Assembly: GCF_026151205.1 (NCBI RefSeq)
Contig: NC_087073.1
Span: 22,637,487 to 22,695,986 of the forward strand
DNA length: 58,500 bases
DNA from: Bolinopsis microptera
Lineage: Eukaryota; Ctenophora; Tentaculata; Lobata; Bolinopsidae
Reading direction: 5' to 3'
Shown: positions 10,990 to 24,100 of the stretch, piece after piece
Layout of the letters: every line of letters starts with the position of its first letter
How positions within the stretch are numbered: the stretch's first letter is position 1
The notes under the pieces: model-generated
Databases searched by the model: none
The model's input: only the letters and a program-made list of their open reading frames with translations
What the model was told of the DNA's origin: nothing
Translations under genes and position numbers: made by a program

Positions 10990-10995
10990 AATAAA
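10990..10995 (+). promoter_or_regulatory. Poly(A) signal AATAAA of NCBP2
   Basis: Canonical hexamer 105 bp after the NCBP2 stop codon and 50 bp before the hAT-like insertion. Confidence 0.55.
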
Positions 10996-11044
10996 TGAGT
11001 AATGAATCTAATCATGAGCTAATTAAATTAATATTGTATCGAGA

Positions 11045-11693
11045 CAGGGGTGTAGGAAGAGGGGGGGGGGGCGACTGCCCCTCCCCCCCATAAAATTTGG
11101 GCAAGGGTCGAAAAGGGGCCAACTTTTTTTGGCCTCATTTGGCCAAATTTTCCAAAAATTTGTCCCAGATCTTGTAGCTTGTGTGTTGTATATTTTTCTA
11201 AATTTGCAGGACTTTATCCTTTGACCCTTAATAGTGGCCCATCAAAATCTTGCTGGATTTATCATTTCACATTGCTATAAGCAAATTTCCTGAAATTTTT
11301 TCGTGAGAATTCAATATGAATCCCTTCTTCGAACTACACTTATTTCGCAAAAGCTGCTTGCAGGCCCTAATATATATTTAAAATCGTATTATTTGAATCG
11401 TTCTTGAAGCTGTGTTTGAAAACTATCTCTATTGCTAAATTGTTCAGCTAGGCCTTTTGCACGTGCAAAATCATTTAAAAAAATTTCGTCATTATTATCC
11501 ATCTGCCAAAAAAATTTGGACAATATGCAGCCCTCGCTTTACTTAGGCCATCCTGCCATAAACTTTTTACAGGCATGGTTGACACTGAACGTTTTACTGT
11601 TTTTGAAATACAGGCTGTGGACAAAGCGTGTGCTAAATTTTAAAAACTCTAAGATTTTGACCCCTCATGAAGAATAACATTCCTACACCCCTA
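11045..11693. mobile_element. Non-autonomous hAT-like element
   Basis: Terminal inverted repeats CAGGGGTGTAGGAA at 11045-11058 and its complement (one mismatch) at 11680-11693. The element is flanked by the 8-bp direct repeat TATCGAGA (11037-11044 and 11694-11701). An 8-bp target duplication with a CAGGGGTG start is the hAT signature. A G run and a C run sit near the left end. There is no transposase, so it must have been moved in trans. Confidence 0.85.
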
Positions 11694-12026
11694 TATCGAG
11701 ATAATTTGAAAACCTAGCCTTATGTAAGTCTGTTATATTACTTAAAACAACTTATGAACTATAAATGTTTAATAATATATTATTTACTTTTATCACTATA
11801 CTACATAGTTATAGTATGATGTTAAAATATTTTACCAATCAATTTTCTGCAATTTATCCACTTGCTTGAGACACCTTAAAATTTAAAATGGTCCTTATTT
11901 CCTTCCTTGCATCAGATTATACTGTGACAATTATTTTCTTTGACGTAAGATCTGTTTATTCGTGAGTGTCTGTTCATATTTCATAATGTCTTACAATTAA
12001 AAAAATTTCAAACATTTGAACATAGA

Positions 12027-12309
12027 TTAAGGGGACATACACCGGCATACACCAAAACCTTTTTTGCCGGGACCTTCGATTTGACTTCATATTATGAAAG
12101 TATAGATAAAATCGGTATAATTACAGTGAATTTTCGTTCTAAAAATAATTTTTTTTTTCGAAAGTGCATACTCACACAAATTTTTTTCAATGTATCAAAT
12201 CTTATCGATTTTATCTATCTCACGAATTATTTTGTCTGTCTGTACGATCGCCCACGTGCAAATCAGATGAAAAATAGGAAAAATAGGAAGTTGGTGTATG
12301 TCCCCTTAA
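12027..12309. mobile_element. 283-bp MITE with TTAA ends (piggyBac-like)
   Basis: Perfect 17-bp inverted repeats TTAAGGGGACATACACC at both ends, so the outermost TTAA is a likely target duplication. TTAA targeting is typical of piggyBac-type transposases. No coding capacity. The stretch 11702-12026 to its left shows nothing else I can support. Confidence 0.75.
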
Positions 12310-12440
12310 GGTGCTGCTAAATCTTGCATATTATAGATCATGAAAAAAACTATTCCTAAATTTCAAATTTTGTTAAACCTTTGATTTAAACCACTATTGA
12401 ATTATTAATTATGTGTTATGTACTATCTGCTTTCACTATA

Positions 12441-15436
12441 TACATCATTCAGGTAGTATGAAATGGTGTGACTATACATCATTCAGGTAGTATGAAATGG
12501 TGTGACTATACATCATTCAGGTAGTATGAAATGGTGTGACTATACATCATTCAGGTAGTATGAAATGGTGTGACTATACATCATTCAGGTAGTATGAAAT
12601 GGTGTGACTATACATCATTCAGGTAGTATGAAATGGTGTGACTATACATCATTCAGGTAGTATGAAATGGTGTGACTATACATCATTCAGGTAGTATGAA
12701 ATGGTGTGACTATACATCATTCATGTAGTATGAAATGGTGTGACTATACATCATTCATGTAGTATGAAATGGTGTGACTATACATCATTCAGGTAGTATG
12801 AAATGGTGTGACTATACATCATTCAGGTAGTATGAAATGGTGTGACTATACATCATTCAGGTAGTATGAAATGGTGTGACTATACATCATTCAGGTAGTA
12901 TGAAATGGTGTGACTATACATCATTCAGGTAGTATGAAATGGTGTGACTATACATCATTCAGGTAGTATGAAATGGTGTGACTATACATCATTCAGGTAG
13001 TATGAAATGGTGTGACTATACATCATTCAGGTAGTATGAAATGGTGTGACTATACATCATTCAGGTAGTATGAAATGGTGTGACTATACATCATTCAGGT
13101 AGTATGAAATGGTGTGACTATACATCATTCAGGTAGTATGAAATGGTGTGACTATACATCATTCAGGTAGTATGAAATGGTGTGACTATACATCATTCAG
13201 GTAGTATGAAATGGTGTGACTATACATCATTCAGGTAGTATGAAATGGTGTGACTATACATCATTCATGTAGTATGAAATGGTGTGACTATACATCATTC
13301 ATGTAGTATGAAATGGTGTGACTATACATCATTCAGGTAGTATGAAATGGTGTGACTATACATCATTCATGTAGTATGAAATGGTGTGACTATACATCAT
13401 TCAGGTAGTATGAAATGGTGTGACTATACATCATTCATGTAGTATGAAATGGTGTGACTATACATCATTCAGGTAGTATGAAATGGTGTGACTATACATC
13501 ATTCAGGTAGTATGAAATGGTGTGACTATACATCATTCATGTAGTATGAAATGGTGTGACTATACATCATTCAGGTAGTATGAAATGGTGTGACTATACA
13601 TCATTCAGGTAGTATGAAATGGTGTGACTATACATCATTCATGTAGTATGAAATGGTGTGACTATACATCATTCAGGTAGTATGAAATGGTGTGACTATA
13701 CATCATTCAGGTAGTATGAAATGGTGTGACTATACATCATTCAGGTAGTATGAAATGGTGTGACTATACATCATTCATGTAGTATGAAATGGTGTGACTA
13801 TACATCATTCATGTAGTATGAAATGGTGTGACTATACATCATTCAGGTAGTATGAAATGGTGTGACTATACATCATTCAGGTAGTATGAAATGGTGTGAC
13901 TATACATCATTCAGGTAGTATGAAATGGTGTGACTATACATCATTCAGGTAGTATGAAATGGTGTGACTATACATCATTCAGGTAGTATGAAATGGTGTG
14001 ACTATACATCATTCAGGTAGTATGAAATGGTGTGACTATACATCATTCAGGTAGTATGAAATGGTGTGACTATACATCATTCATGTAGTATGAAATGGTG
14101 TGACTATACATCATTCAGGTAGTATGAAATGGTGTGACTATACATCATTCAGGTAGTATGAAATGGTGTGACTATACATCATTCATGTAGTATGAAATGG
14201 TGTGACTATACATCATTCATGTAGTATGAAATGGTGTGACTATACATCATTCAGGTAGTATGAAATGGTGTGACTATACATCATTCAGGTAGTATGAAAT
14301 GGTGTGACTATACATCATTCAGGTAGTATGAAATGGTGTGACTATACATCATTCAGGTAGTATGAAATGGTGTGACTATACATCATTCATGTAGTATGAA
14401 ATGGTGTGACTATACATCATTCAGGTAGTATGAAATGGTGTGACTATACATCATTCATGTAGTATGAAATGGTGTGACTATACATCATTCAGGTAGTATG
14501 AAATGGTGTGACTATACATCATTCATGTAGTATGAAATGGTGTGACTATACATCATTCAGGTAGTATGAAATGGTGTGACTATACATCATTCAGGTAGTA
14601 TGAAATGGTGTGACTATACATCATTCATGTAGTATGAAATGGTGTGACTATACATCATTCAGGTAGTATGAAATGGTGTGACTATACATCATTCAGGCAG
14701 TATGAAATGGTGTGACTATACATCATTCAGGTAGTATGAAATGGTGTGACTATACATCATTCAGGCAGTATGAAATGGTGTGACTATACATCATTCAGGT
14801 AGTATGAAATGGTGTGACTATACATCATTCAGGTAGTATGAAATGGTGTGACTATACATCATTCAGGTAGTATGAAATGGTGTGACTATACATCATTCAT
14901 GTAGTATGAAATGGTGTGACTATACATCATTCAGGTAGTATGAAATGGTGTGACTATACATCATTCAGGTAGTATGAAATGGTGTGACTATACATCATTC
15001 ATGTAGTATGAAATGGTGTGACTATACATCATTCAGGTAGTATGAAATGGTGTGACTATACATCATTCATGTAGTATGAAATGGTGTGACTATACATCAT
15101 TCAGGTAGTATGAAATGGTGTGACTATACATCATTCAGGTAGTATGAAATGGTGTGACTATACATCATTCAGGTAGTATGAAATGGTGTGACTATACATC
15201 ATTCAGGTAGTATGAAATGGTGTGACTATACATCATTCATGTAGTATGAAATGGTGTGACTATACATCATTCATGTAGTATGAAATGGTGTGACTATACA
15301 TCATTCAGGTAGTATGAAATGGTGTGACTATACATCATTCAGGTAGTATGAAATGGTGTGACTATACATCATTCAGGTAGTATGAAATGGTGTGACTATA
15401 CATCATTCAGGCAGTATGAAATGGTGTGACTATACA
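12441..15436. repeat. 34-bp satellite array, about 88 copies
   Basis: Head-to-tail unit ACTATACATCATTCAGGTAG plus TATGAAATGGTGTG. The copies are almost identical; the main difference is one base, CAGGTAG versus CATGTAG, interspersed along the array, with a few CAGGCAG copies towards the right end. No open reading frame runs through it. Confidence 0.98.
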
Positions 15437-16919
15437 CTATAGATAGGAAAACAGTACATTGATTGCATACTCGGCGACCAGTTGGTATTTAGTATTTGAG
15501 TAAGAAAATATGACTGAGTAAAAGATATTGTATATTGTATAATTATTTTAAATAATCAGGGTTTCGCAGCCGTGTGCCATAGTCGGTCCTACTTAGTCAG
15601 GTAATAAAATGTAAGACGCGGAGACACAATACTGCAAAACTTTACGCGCATGTATTGATATCGCGCGCGTATTACAGTATTAGCGACCAAATGACTCTTA
15701 CTCCAGTAGCAGGGAATAGTTGAGTGTGCACTTCGATGTATACGATTTCTGACAACACAGGGTTGTTTGTTAGATCATTCTTAACCAAAATCGTTTAGGT
15801 ACGCAATTTGTGTCGCTAGACATAACCCTACAGGGCAAATTTTCTAAATTACCCTCAGTCGCGTATACGGGATTTTTGTATTTCAGCTCCTGAAGGTCAT
15901 AGAGACTTCTATTTTAGCTTAAAATTACTGCAATGGCCATATTTATATACAAGTTATGAAGCAACATAAGGTCTCCAGTGCTTTGTTTTATAGATATTGA
16001 CAAAAAACTGTTTTTTGGCTCAGCGAACCAAAAATGGGACTGAATTTTGATAACTTGAACTAGGAAAATCGTAGAGACTTGAATTTTAGCTTAAAATGAG
16101 CGCAAACATCACATTTATATACAACTTATAAAGCAATATAAGCCCTTTAATGCTTATTTGTTAAGATATTGACAAAAATCGGTCATTTTGGCTACACGCG
16201 TGAGGAAAAATACCAAATTGGGCAACAACTTTGGTCTTTTTTTTACCAGTTTTGTGCTCAAGTTATTAAAATGTGCTTTGATGTTGTAGATCGGGTGTTT
16301 TCTTCCAATATGGGTTTCGGTATAAATCGGGAAGCACCCGGTTCATGGGTGATAGGGGTTAAAAACCCTAAAATGTCAGGCGATGGGCGAGACAATTGTC
16401 TGAATTTGGTTATAAAAACACTTGCACTCTTTGCTAGGGTTTGCTTTTTTCTGCTACATCGATCCGATTTCTAACTACTAATCATCCGCATCTAGATCAT
16501 TCTCTTTTAGATACATGATTTCTATAAGGTACATCCGGCATGATGTAAAGTCTATATCAAAGCATTTTAATGTGGTCTTAACAAGTTGCAAGATATTCAA
16601 GTTCACTAATAAAACAAAGATTGTAGGTTATAATTCTTCTTATAGTTTTACATATTGAGTAATTTTGGCTACACAGGAAAGATACCAAATTGGTTTACCA
16701 AACTAAGATTGTAGGTTATCTATTATTCTTTACATGATTATTGACACAACTTCATTATAGTCAAACCTGTATTATTTTAAATATTTAATATTTATCCACA
16801 CTCTCCATAAGAATATTATTGGGAGTCATTTTTGTGGTTAAAATTCGATTAAATCAGTATTTCCAAGCAAAAAACTGTCCCAAATTTCTCCCCCGAATAT
16901 GGTCCGCCAGTTCGAAATT

Positions 16920-17240
16920 TTAGCACTTATGAACGTTATTGTTAGACATTACATTAGTGTAATACCACTGAGACCAGATGTAGTGATCTATCCAGATAAA
17001 GCGAAGAAGGTGCATCTGAATGAGGAGAACTTTGCTGATCAAGAGAAAAGAATATGAAGAGATATCAGCACCTGACAGAAGAGATTGCAAGCTCCAGACA
17101 GTAGCAGTTCGAGTTCGAGTTCGAGGCATTTACAACTGCAGCCTCCAAACCTTTATGAACCACTGCACCTTGAACGTAAACACTAAAGAGAAAAAGGCCT
17201 GCATGAAGATCGCTGAAATTAGCATGAGGGCATCATAGTT
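16920..17240 (+). pseudogene. Degenerate coding fragment in the foldback loop
   Basis: A frame near 16950-17050 reads PLRPDVVIYPDKAKKVHL and stops at a TGA. The sense then continues in another frame (KRYQHLTEEIASSRQ) before a TAG. The style resembles a C-terminal domain I associate with invertebrate mobile-element ORFs, but I cannot name the family. It is broken by at least one frameshift and two stops. Confidence 0.3.
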
Positions 17241-18137
17241 CAAACACCATCTATCTGTCCAGAAACACCATTATATGGACAGATGATTGGGAGTTAGTCC
17301 AGAGGCTAGTAATTGCATAGTAGGAGCGTATAATGTTTGTAGAATGTAATTATTTTTACAAACTACCGTTCAAAACTTATAGATCAAGTGATTGCCTACT
17401 CACAATTATATTACAACGTCGTGGGGTCAGTTGATATTGTTGCTAAAAATCAGGAGCAAGCGTCTTGAAACAGGATACCATGAATCTGTATAAGTTTTAA
17501 GTAGTTTCATTCTACGTTTAATATTATTATTGGGTCGTTTACGTTAAAGTTATATTCGGCCATTTTATTGCCTCCCCCTCAAAAAGCCCACAATTACTCA
17601 ATATTATGTAAAAGAAGGATAACCTACAATCTTTGTTTTATATTAGTGAATTTGAATATCTTGCAACTTGTTAAGACCACATTAAAATGCTTTGATATAG
17701 ACTTTACATCATGCCGGATGTACCTTTAAGAACTTATAGAAATCATGTATCTAAAAGAGAATGATGTAGATGGGGATGATTAGTAGTTAGAAATCGGATC
17801 GATGTAGCAGAAAAAGCAAACCCTAGCAAAGAGTGCAAGTGTTTTTATAACCAAATTCAGACAATTGTCTCGCCCATCGCCTGACATTTTAGGGTTTTTA
17901 ACCCCTATCACCCATGAACCGGGTGCTTCCCGATTTATACCGAAACCCATATTGGAAGAAAACACCCGATCTACAACATCAAAGCACATTTTAATAACTT
18001 GAGCACAAAACTGGTAAAAAAAGACCAAAGTTGTTGCCCAATTTGGTATTTTACCTCACGCGTGTAGCCAAAATGACCGATTTTTGTCAATATCTTAACA
18101 AATAAGCATTAAAGGGCTTATATTGCTTTATAAGTTG

Positions 18138-18178
18138 TACAAGGTTTACAAGGTTTACAAGGTTTACAAGGTTTACAA
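18138..18178 (-). repeat. LINE 3' tail, (TTGTAAACC) repeats
   Basis: Four 9-bp units directly at the insertion junction, followed outward by the TTGTA target duplication. Repeats of this kind act as the 3' tail in LINEs that prime without poly(A). Confidence 0.85.
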
Positions 18179-21100
18179 AAAATAGATCTATATTACAGTG
18201 AGATAATGTCAGATCAGCATAGCTAAAGGTCAAAGTCCGAAATCCAAATAGAAAATCCGTTACCATTAAGGTGTTTGATGAGTGTAAAGAAAAAGTGAAA
18301 ATGAAGGGGCTGTGGAGGAAATGTGATATCCCGTACTGAGACACTAATGTTCGTGTTTCTTCTTTATAGGGAATCGTGTTCTGCACAGCTGAGCGACGAA
18401 CTTGGTGAATTCCACTATGTGCTCCGGTAGAAAGAGGCTCTTCATGTCATGAAATAGTAATGACTTTGTGGGCTCCTTCATGTTAGTCCTACTGGAATGG
18501 TACCTGGGACATGTTCTAAGGAAGTGTTCTTCATCTTCTATTATCGGATCAACACAAGGAAGATTAACAAAGAGCTCCATCATGGACTTTTCGCTGCAGA
18601 ATTCACAAATTCTGTGATGTTGACTTCCAGTTCTGCTCCCATATCTTCCAGTTTCTACGTTTAGCTTATGTCCGCTCATTCGGATCCTAGCCACTAAGTT
18701 GCTTCCAGTTCTCGACGGTAGCGTGAGGTACGGCTCCTGCTCGAAAGCACCTTTAACTTTATTATAGAACGTAAGCTTCTTATTGCTTTGTCTTTCTGTT
18801 TCCCATAGATTGATAAATCGGTTATGTGCCCTTTCCTGACATAACAATGGGTTGTAAAGTTGATGTTCAAGTTTGTTCTCGTCGAGTATCATTAGCATTG
18901 ATTCCAGTGCTCTGAACCAACCTAAATCAAGTTTCTTCTGCTCAGCAAAAACGTGCCTGGCTAGGGCTGGTGAGTCTTCTAGTTCAAGTCTTGCAAGGCG
19001 ATTATGGAAATCGGTGACTTGTTTAACATATCGAACTACAATAGGGGTTCTTCCGCAGTCTCCCCAAACAGCTGCGTTGGATGTAGATTTGCCAACTCCA
19101 AGGGTCCATTTAAGGATGGCGAGGTGCATTCTTTCGAATGGGTCAGCTGCAATGCCTGCCAGTGGGGATTGCTTCGTATTGTCAGTTGTGCTGGCAAAAG
19201 CCTTAATTCCTGAGCTACTGCTGATCCAGACTTCCACTCCGTACGATACAACTGGCAGTATGAGGGAGTCGAGCAGTTTAAGAACTGCGACCTTGGATAT
19301 ATTGTTAAGGTCTACTTCACTTTTCAGTCCAAAGTATGCCCGGAGAGCTTTTTGTCGTAGAAGGTTTAGTGCTGTCTTAAAGCTGCCCGACAGTGAGAAG
19401 GTGATCCCTAAATAGCAATATGTTTTCGCTGATGGGATTGTTGCTCCCATGTACTGAAAACCGTAACTCTCTTTGAGTTGCCTTCCACTTTTATTAAAAA
19501 TCATGATGGCGGTTTTCTTGGTGTTCACCGTGAGCCCCCATTCTCTGCAGAATGACTCAAGTTCAGAAATCATGACCTGAAGACTTTCTTTCGAAAGTGC
19601 GAGGAGGACAAGATCATCTGCCCACAAGAGGTGGGTCAGAATAGTTTCATTCAGCAATGGACTTGAGATGTCTTGAACACTGTTCAGTCGTTCCGAAAGT
19701 TCATGGATGTAAGTTTTGAATAGTTCGGGGCTCATTGGGTGGCCCTGCTCCGTACCTGCAAGAATATCAAATGAGTCTGATATTTTAGCGATCAGCTTGA
19801 TCTTAGCTTTGGAATTCTTGTACATATGTTCTAGACATTTTAGGAATTTTCCATCTATACCAAGGGTTGAGAGCTTGTACAGAAGAGCTTCACGACTGAT
19901 GGAGTCGAAAGCTTTGCGAAAATCCACGAAACAAGAATAGAGTCTTTGTCCTTTATTATTCACGTATTTGTCTACACAAGTGGAAAGGGTGAACAGATGA
20001 TCCACAGTTCTAGCATTCTTACAGAAGCCAAGCTGGTTTACTGTGTCCGGGCAATGCTCCTTCCTGAATTTTAGCAAACGGTCCAATAGGATTGTCGCGA
20101 AAAGTTTACCAAGGTTGCTCCCGATCGCAATGGCTCTGTAGTTATCGGGGTCGTAGATACATCCTTTCTTGTGGAGTGGGCTCACAATCGTAGTGTTCCA
20201 TGGGTAGACACCAAGGTCCAAGCAACCATTAAAGAGCTTAACTAACACTGAGAGAGCGCAGTGGTTCTGGGCGGCAGACTTAAGCTGCTCATTGAGTAAA
20301 CAATATAGTCCAACTGCCTTACCGTTCTTAAGTGTTTTCACCGCATGTACAACCTCTTTCGATGATATCTCATCATTTAGTATGCTCATTATTTGTTCAT
20401 TTGCTTTAGTCACTGTTCTATTCTGTGGGAAGTTTGTATCCTTCTTTTTGTAGAGATCCAGAAAGAATTGGTAGAACTTCGCCATGTCGAATATGTTCAG
20501 CTTGGAGGGTTTTTCGTTAAACTTCTTCAGTTTCTTCAAGTTCTTCCACGAAATCTTATTTTCCTGCAGAATTTCCTGGTTTAACTCTTGGAAGAAAACA
20601 GCCTTTTTCCTTTTTAACAATTTTTTATAGTCCTTCTTCCTAGAGTAGAAGCGGATTCGTAGAAGGGCGTCCGAGGGGTTTTTCCCGTACTTCCTTGTTA
20701 GATTATTAAGCTCTCGCTTAGTTGTAATGCACTCAGCATCGAACCACTTTTGTTTTGGGCGGAGTTTACTGCGTCGTTTCTTTTTAGAAAAACACCTTAT
20801 CTTTTGCTCACTATTGGCACAGTTTGAGGGTTGATCGGTGCAAAGTGCGCTTTCAAGAATGTGAACGAACTTCTTGTTCGTGGAGTAGATGTTTTCTACT
20901 GTATCAAGAGTTGAGGTCGAAATATCCAATAGCTGATTTGTTATTTCGGCCTTGTTAAGATTATCAGTAAACTGTTGGGCCGTTGCATCTCCATCCCATT
21001 TCGGTCTTTTAGGTGCATCTTGATGAAGCTCTTGAATTAATTCAGCGGCTATCATTTGGATTCTAACTGAGAGTTGACAGAGGATAGGTCTGTGATCTGA

Positions 21101-24100
21101 TAGGTTAGTTAAGGAAAGAACTTTGAACCGTTTCACCATATTCCTGATGCTCGGTGAAACTGCTATGTAGTCAACGACACTTTGTCCGTTGTACTGATAG
21201 CAGGTGAGCTCACCAAAAATGTCACCAATGACATTGCCGTTCAATAGAGTGAGGTCACAGCTGCCCAGAAGGTCAAGGAATCTATTACCTCTTTCATTTA
21301 GTACAGAATCTTTACTGGCTCGGCAAGGTCTGGGTGCATTCGATTTCTTCTTTTTCATCCAGTCTTTTGTCACAGGGATGAAGTTGACACCACCTGTACG
21401 AGCATTTAGGTCACCTACTAGCATGATTTCAGAGTGACCAAGTTGCTCTCCGATAAAGTGGAGAAGAGCTTCAAGAGTATTCTCCTCAACTCCAAGACTC
21501 TTCATCCTGACTTTATAAGAGGAATTTTCGGGTGAGTCGTATATGTTTATCAGAGTGATGTTCTTTTCGGCCTTTGTGTACGTTTTCGAAATGGATACTG
21601 CTTGGATGTCTGTTGAACCTGTTTCGATTTGGGTAATGTACTTTTCGAGCGACCGTTGAACACCGATGCATAGGCCTCCTGATCTTGAGGATACCCTGTT
21701 TTTGTTAAAGCAGCGGTAGTTGGGCACCACTACTTCTCCCTTTGTTTCTTGTAGACAAAATATCGGTGACATCTCGATGATCTCACGAAACTCATCAATC
21801 TCGGTCTTGTTTCCTAGTGAGTGGTGAGATATGTTATTGATGTTCCATGACACAACTGAGAGGTCCTGATCATGGTTTTGTGCTGCGGTGTGGGATAGTT
21901 CATCAACTTTACTGCTATTGTCTCTCTGCAGTTTTCCCACAATTACGCTCCCTGTATTATTCATTATGATCGTTGCTTCGGGTGAACTCATGTAAAGTTT
22001 GCCTAGTTAGGGTTGACGTTCTATTAAGGGCATCTCGGCATCTGAGCCATAGTTTAGCTAAACCCTTGGGCGAAAGTCTCAGTGCTTCACCGTCTTTTGT
22101 AACATATCTCTCCAAGTAGCCGCTGAGGTTGTCATTACCGACTGTGCATATTCGGTCTTCATAGTAGTTCTCTTCTCTGAGCCATTTTATAAAGTCACCC
22201 ATATATTGGTTGGCAGCTTGAATCTTTGTGTTGAGGTTAGGGTTACCTGGTGTTGGTATTATGAGCGAGTAACATATCTTGCAATTGGTTTCTTCTAAGG
22301 CCAATCGAAGGATACTTTTAAAGTTTCTTATGAAAGTGGGGAACGTTAGCCCCCTCTTGATGTCATTTATTCCCAAGTGAATAAAGATTATCTCAGGGTT
22401 GAAGCTTTTGATTTCGGATATGAGCTTCTGTTTTTCCACTAAGTCACTAACTGAGCTGTATTGCACTTTTTTAATATCATAACTTCTGGAGAATTTTCGC
22501 TGGTCGAAGTCTTCATGGTAAGAATCATACACTAGGAGTACTTTCTTTTTTCTTTGATACTCGTGACTTGACTTTGTGAGTGATGCTTGTTGTGGTTTAT
22601 GAGTTACTTCGGGAGATGCTTCATGCAAATTCCCTTCAGCCTCGCCTGGAGGTTGGTCAATTATCGACGCCGTAGGTTCCGCATTAACCTCTAATATCTC
22701 CGAGTACAACGTGGTAGATGATGAGCACTTATGAATGGTTTCATCGTGATTTGACTCAACTTCCTTTGATATCGCCTTTTCTTTATCTCTAGTTGCGCTT
22801 AAGAGTTGTTGCAGACAATTGATGGTATCATTTTGATTTGGCTCACAAGTAGTAAAGTCGCTTAGCTGATCCATTATCATCTTTTCTTTATCTTTAACTG
22901 ACTCTATAAGTTGTTGCAGGCCAAAGGTGATTCTTTCAATGTCGTCAGCAGATGGTTCCTCCATATCGGCTGTTTCATTTGCACTGTTCAGAGAATGAGG
23001 GATCATTTCTTCGGTTTGAGTTGCAATCTCGTACACAGTTGTTTCTGTCTGGGCGCAACTATCCGTCGTCGACGGACTTGTAGATAAACTGTTTCTTAGG
23101 GTTTCTGTCTGGACGCCGATATCCACTGTAAATGGACCAGTTTCTTCATGGGTTAAAATTTCATTTGTTACAGTTTCTCGTTGAGAGTCGGCATCCTGTG
23201 AGCGGCAGATGGTTGCTGTTTTAAGGGGACTATTCATTTTTAAATCTCGGCTTTTTTCTGCATCACAGTGACAAGAGCAGAGGACAGGCTTTGGAGAGAT
23301 GTTAACCAAGGACTCCAACCTATCAACCGTTTGGGCTATTGAGTTAAATTTTTTCAGGGTCTCTTCAGAGCACCGTTGACTATCCGTATTTAGCGCTTTG
23401 ATATTGATGAATAGGGTCTTATCATTTTCTTCCAGAAGGTGGAAGCGTTCAGCGATTTCAGTGTTGTTTTTAAGTGGGTTTTGTATTATGGCATCCATCT
23501 TCTTCGATAGTGCTGCAACCATACTTTCTTGCTTTAATAACCGATCATCTAGCTTCAGCATACAATTTTCCAGCGTTTTTAGGGGGCTTTCTACAACACT
23601 TAGTATTGTTGCGTTAATATCATGAGACTCAGGTGTTTGCTTAATTATGGTTGTCTTTATTCCCGGGCCAGGCTGTGCACAGACCGGTTCTGTACTAGTA
23701 TCGTCGTCTTTGTGGTTCTGGCCCAACTTCGTCTTTCCTTTCTTCCCATGTTTCCCCTTCTTAGCATTTTTGTTTTTGACCGGGCTTTTATTGGCACCGT
23801 ATAGATCAATGAACAGACCTGTGAGCTTGTTTTTTCTCTTTTCAGGCGTTCCGGCGATAGATGCACCTCGAGCGCTAAGTTCTTTCACTACTGCATCGTC
23901 TGTCAGGTATACGATCAGTTCTTTGATAACTTTCGGGTGAAGGGCATATCTATCACTTGTAACACTGTTTTGCAACGGAGAGTTACTTGATGCCACATTG
24001 CCCAGGTACTCAATGAAATACACTCGGCTCCAGTCTGCCGTTTTGTTGTAACATTTTATGTTGCACTCTTTTAGCCAACCTTTAACCACGGCCCCGTTCC

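Noticed and set aside
12441-15436. CRISPR-like array
   Set aside because: Continuous 34-bp tandem repeat with no unique spacers, in animal DNA.
16169-18028. Matching 101- and 82-codon ORFs in the two foldback arms
   Set aside because: They are the same arm sequence read on opposite strands; no domain, and end positions differ by small indels.
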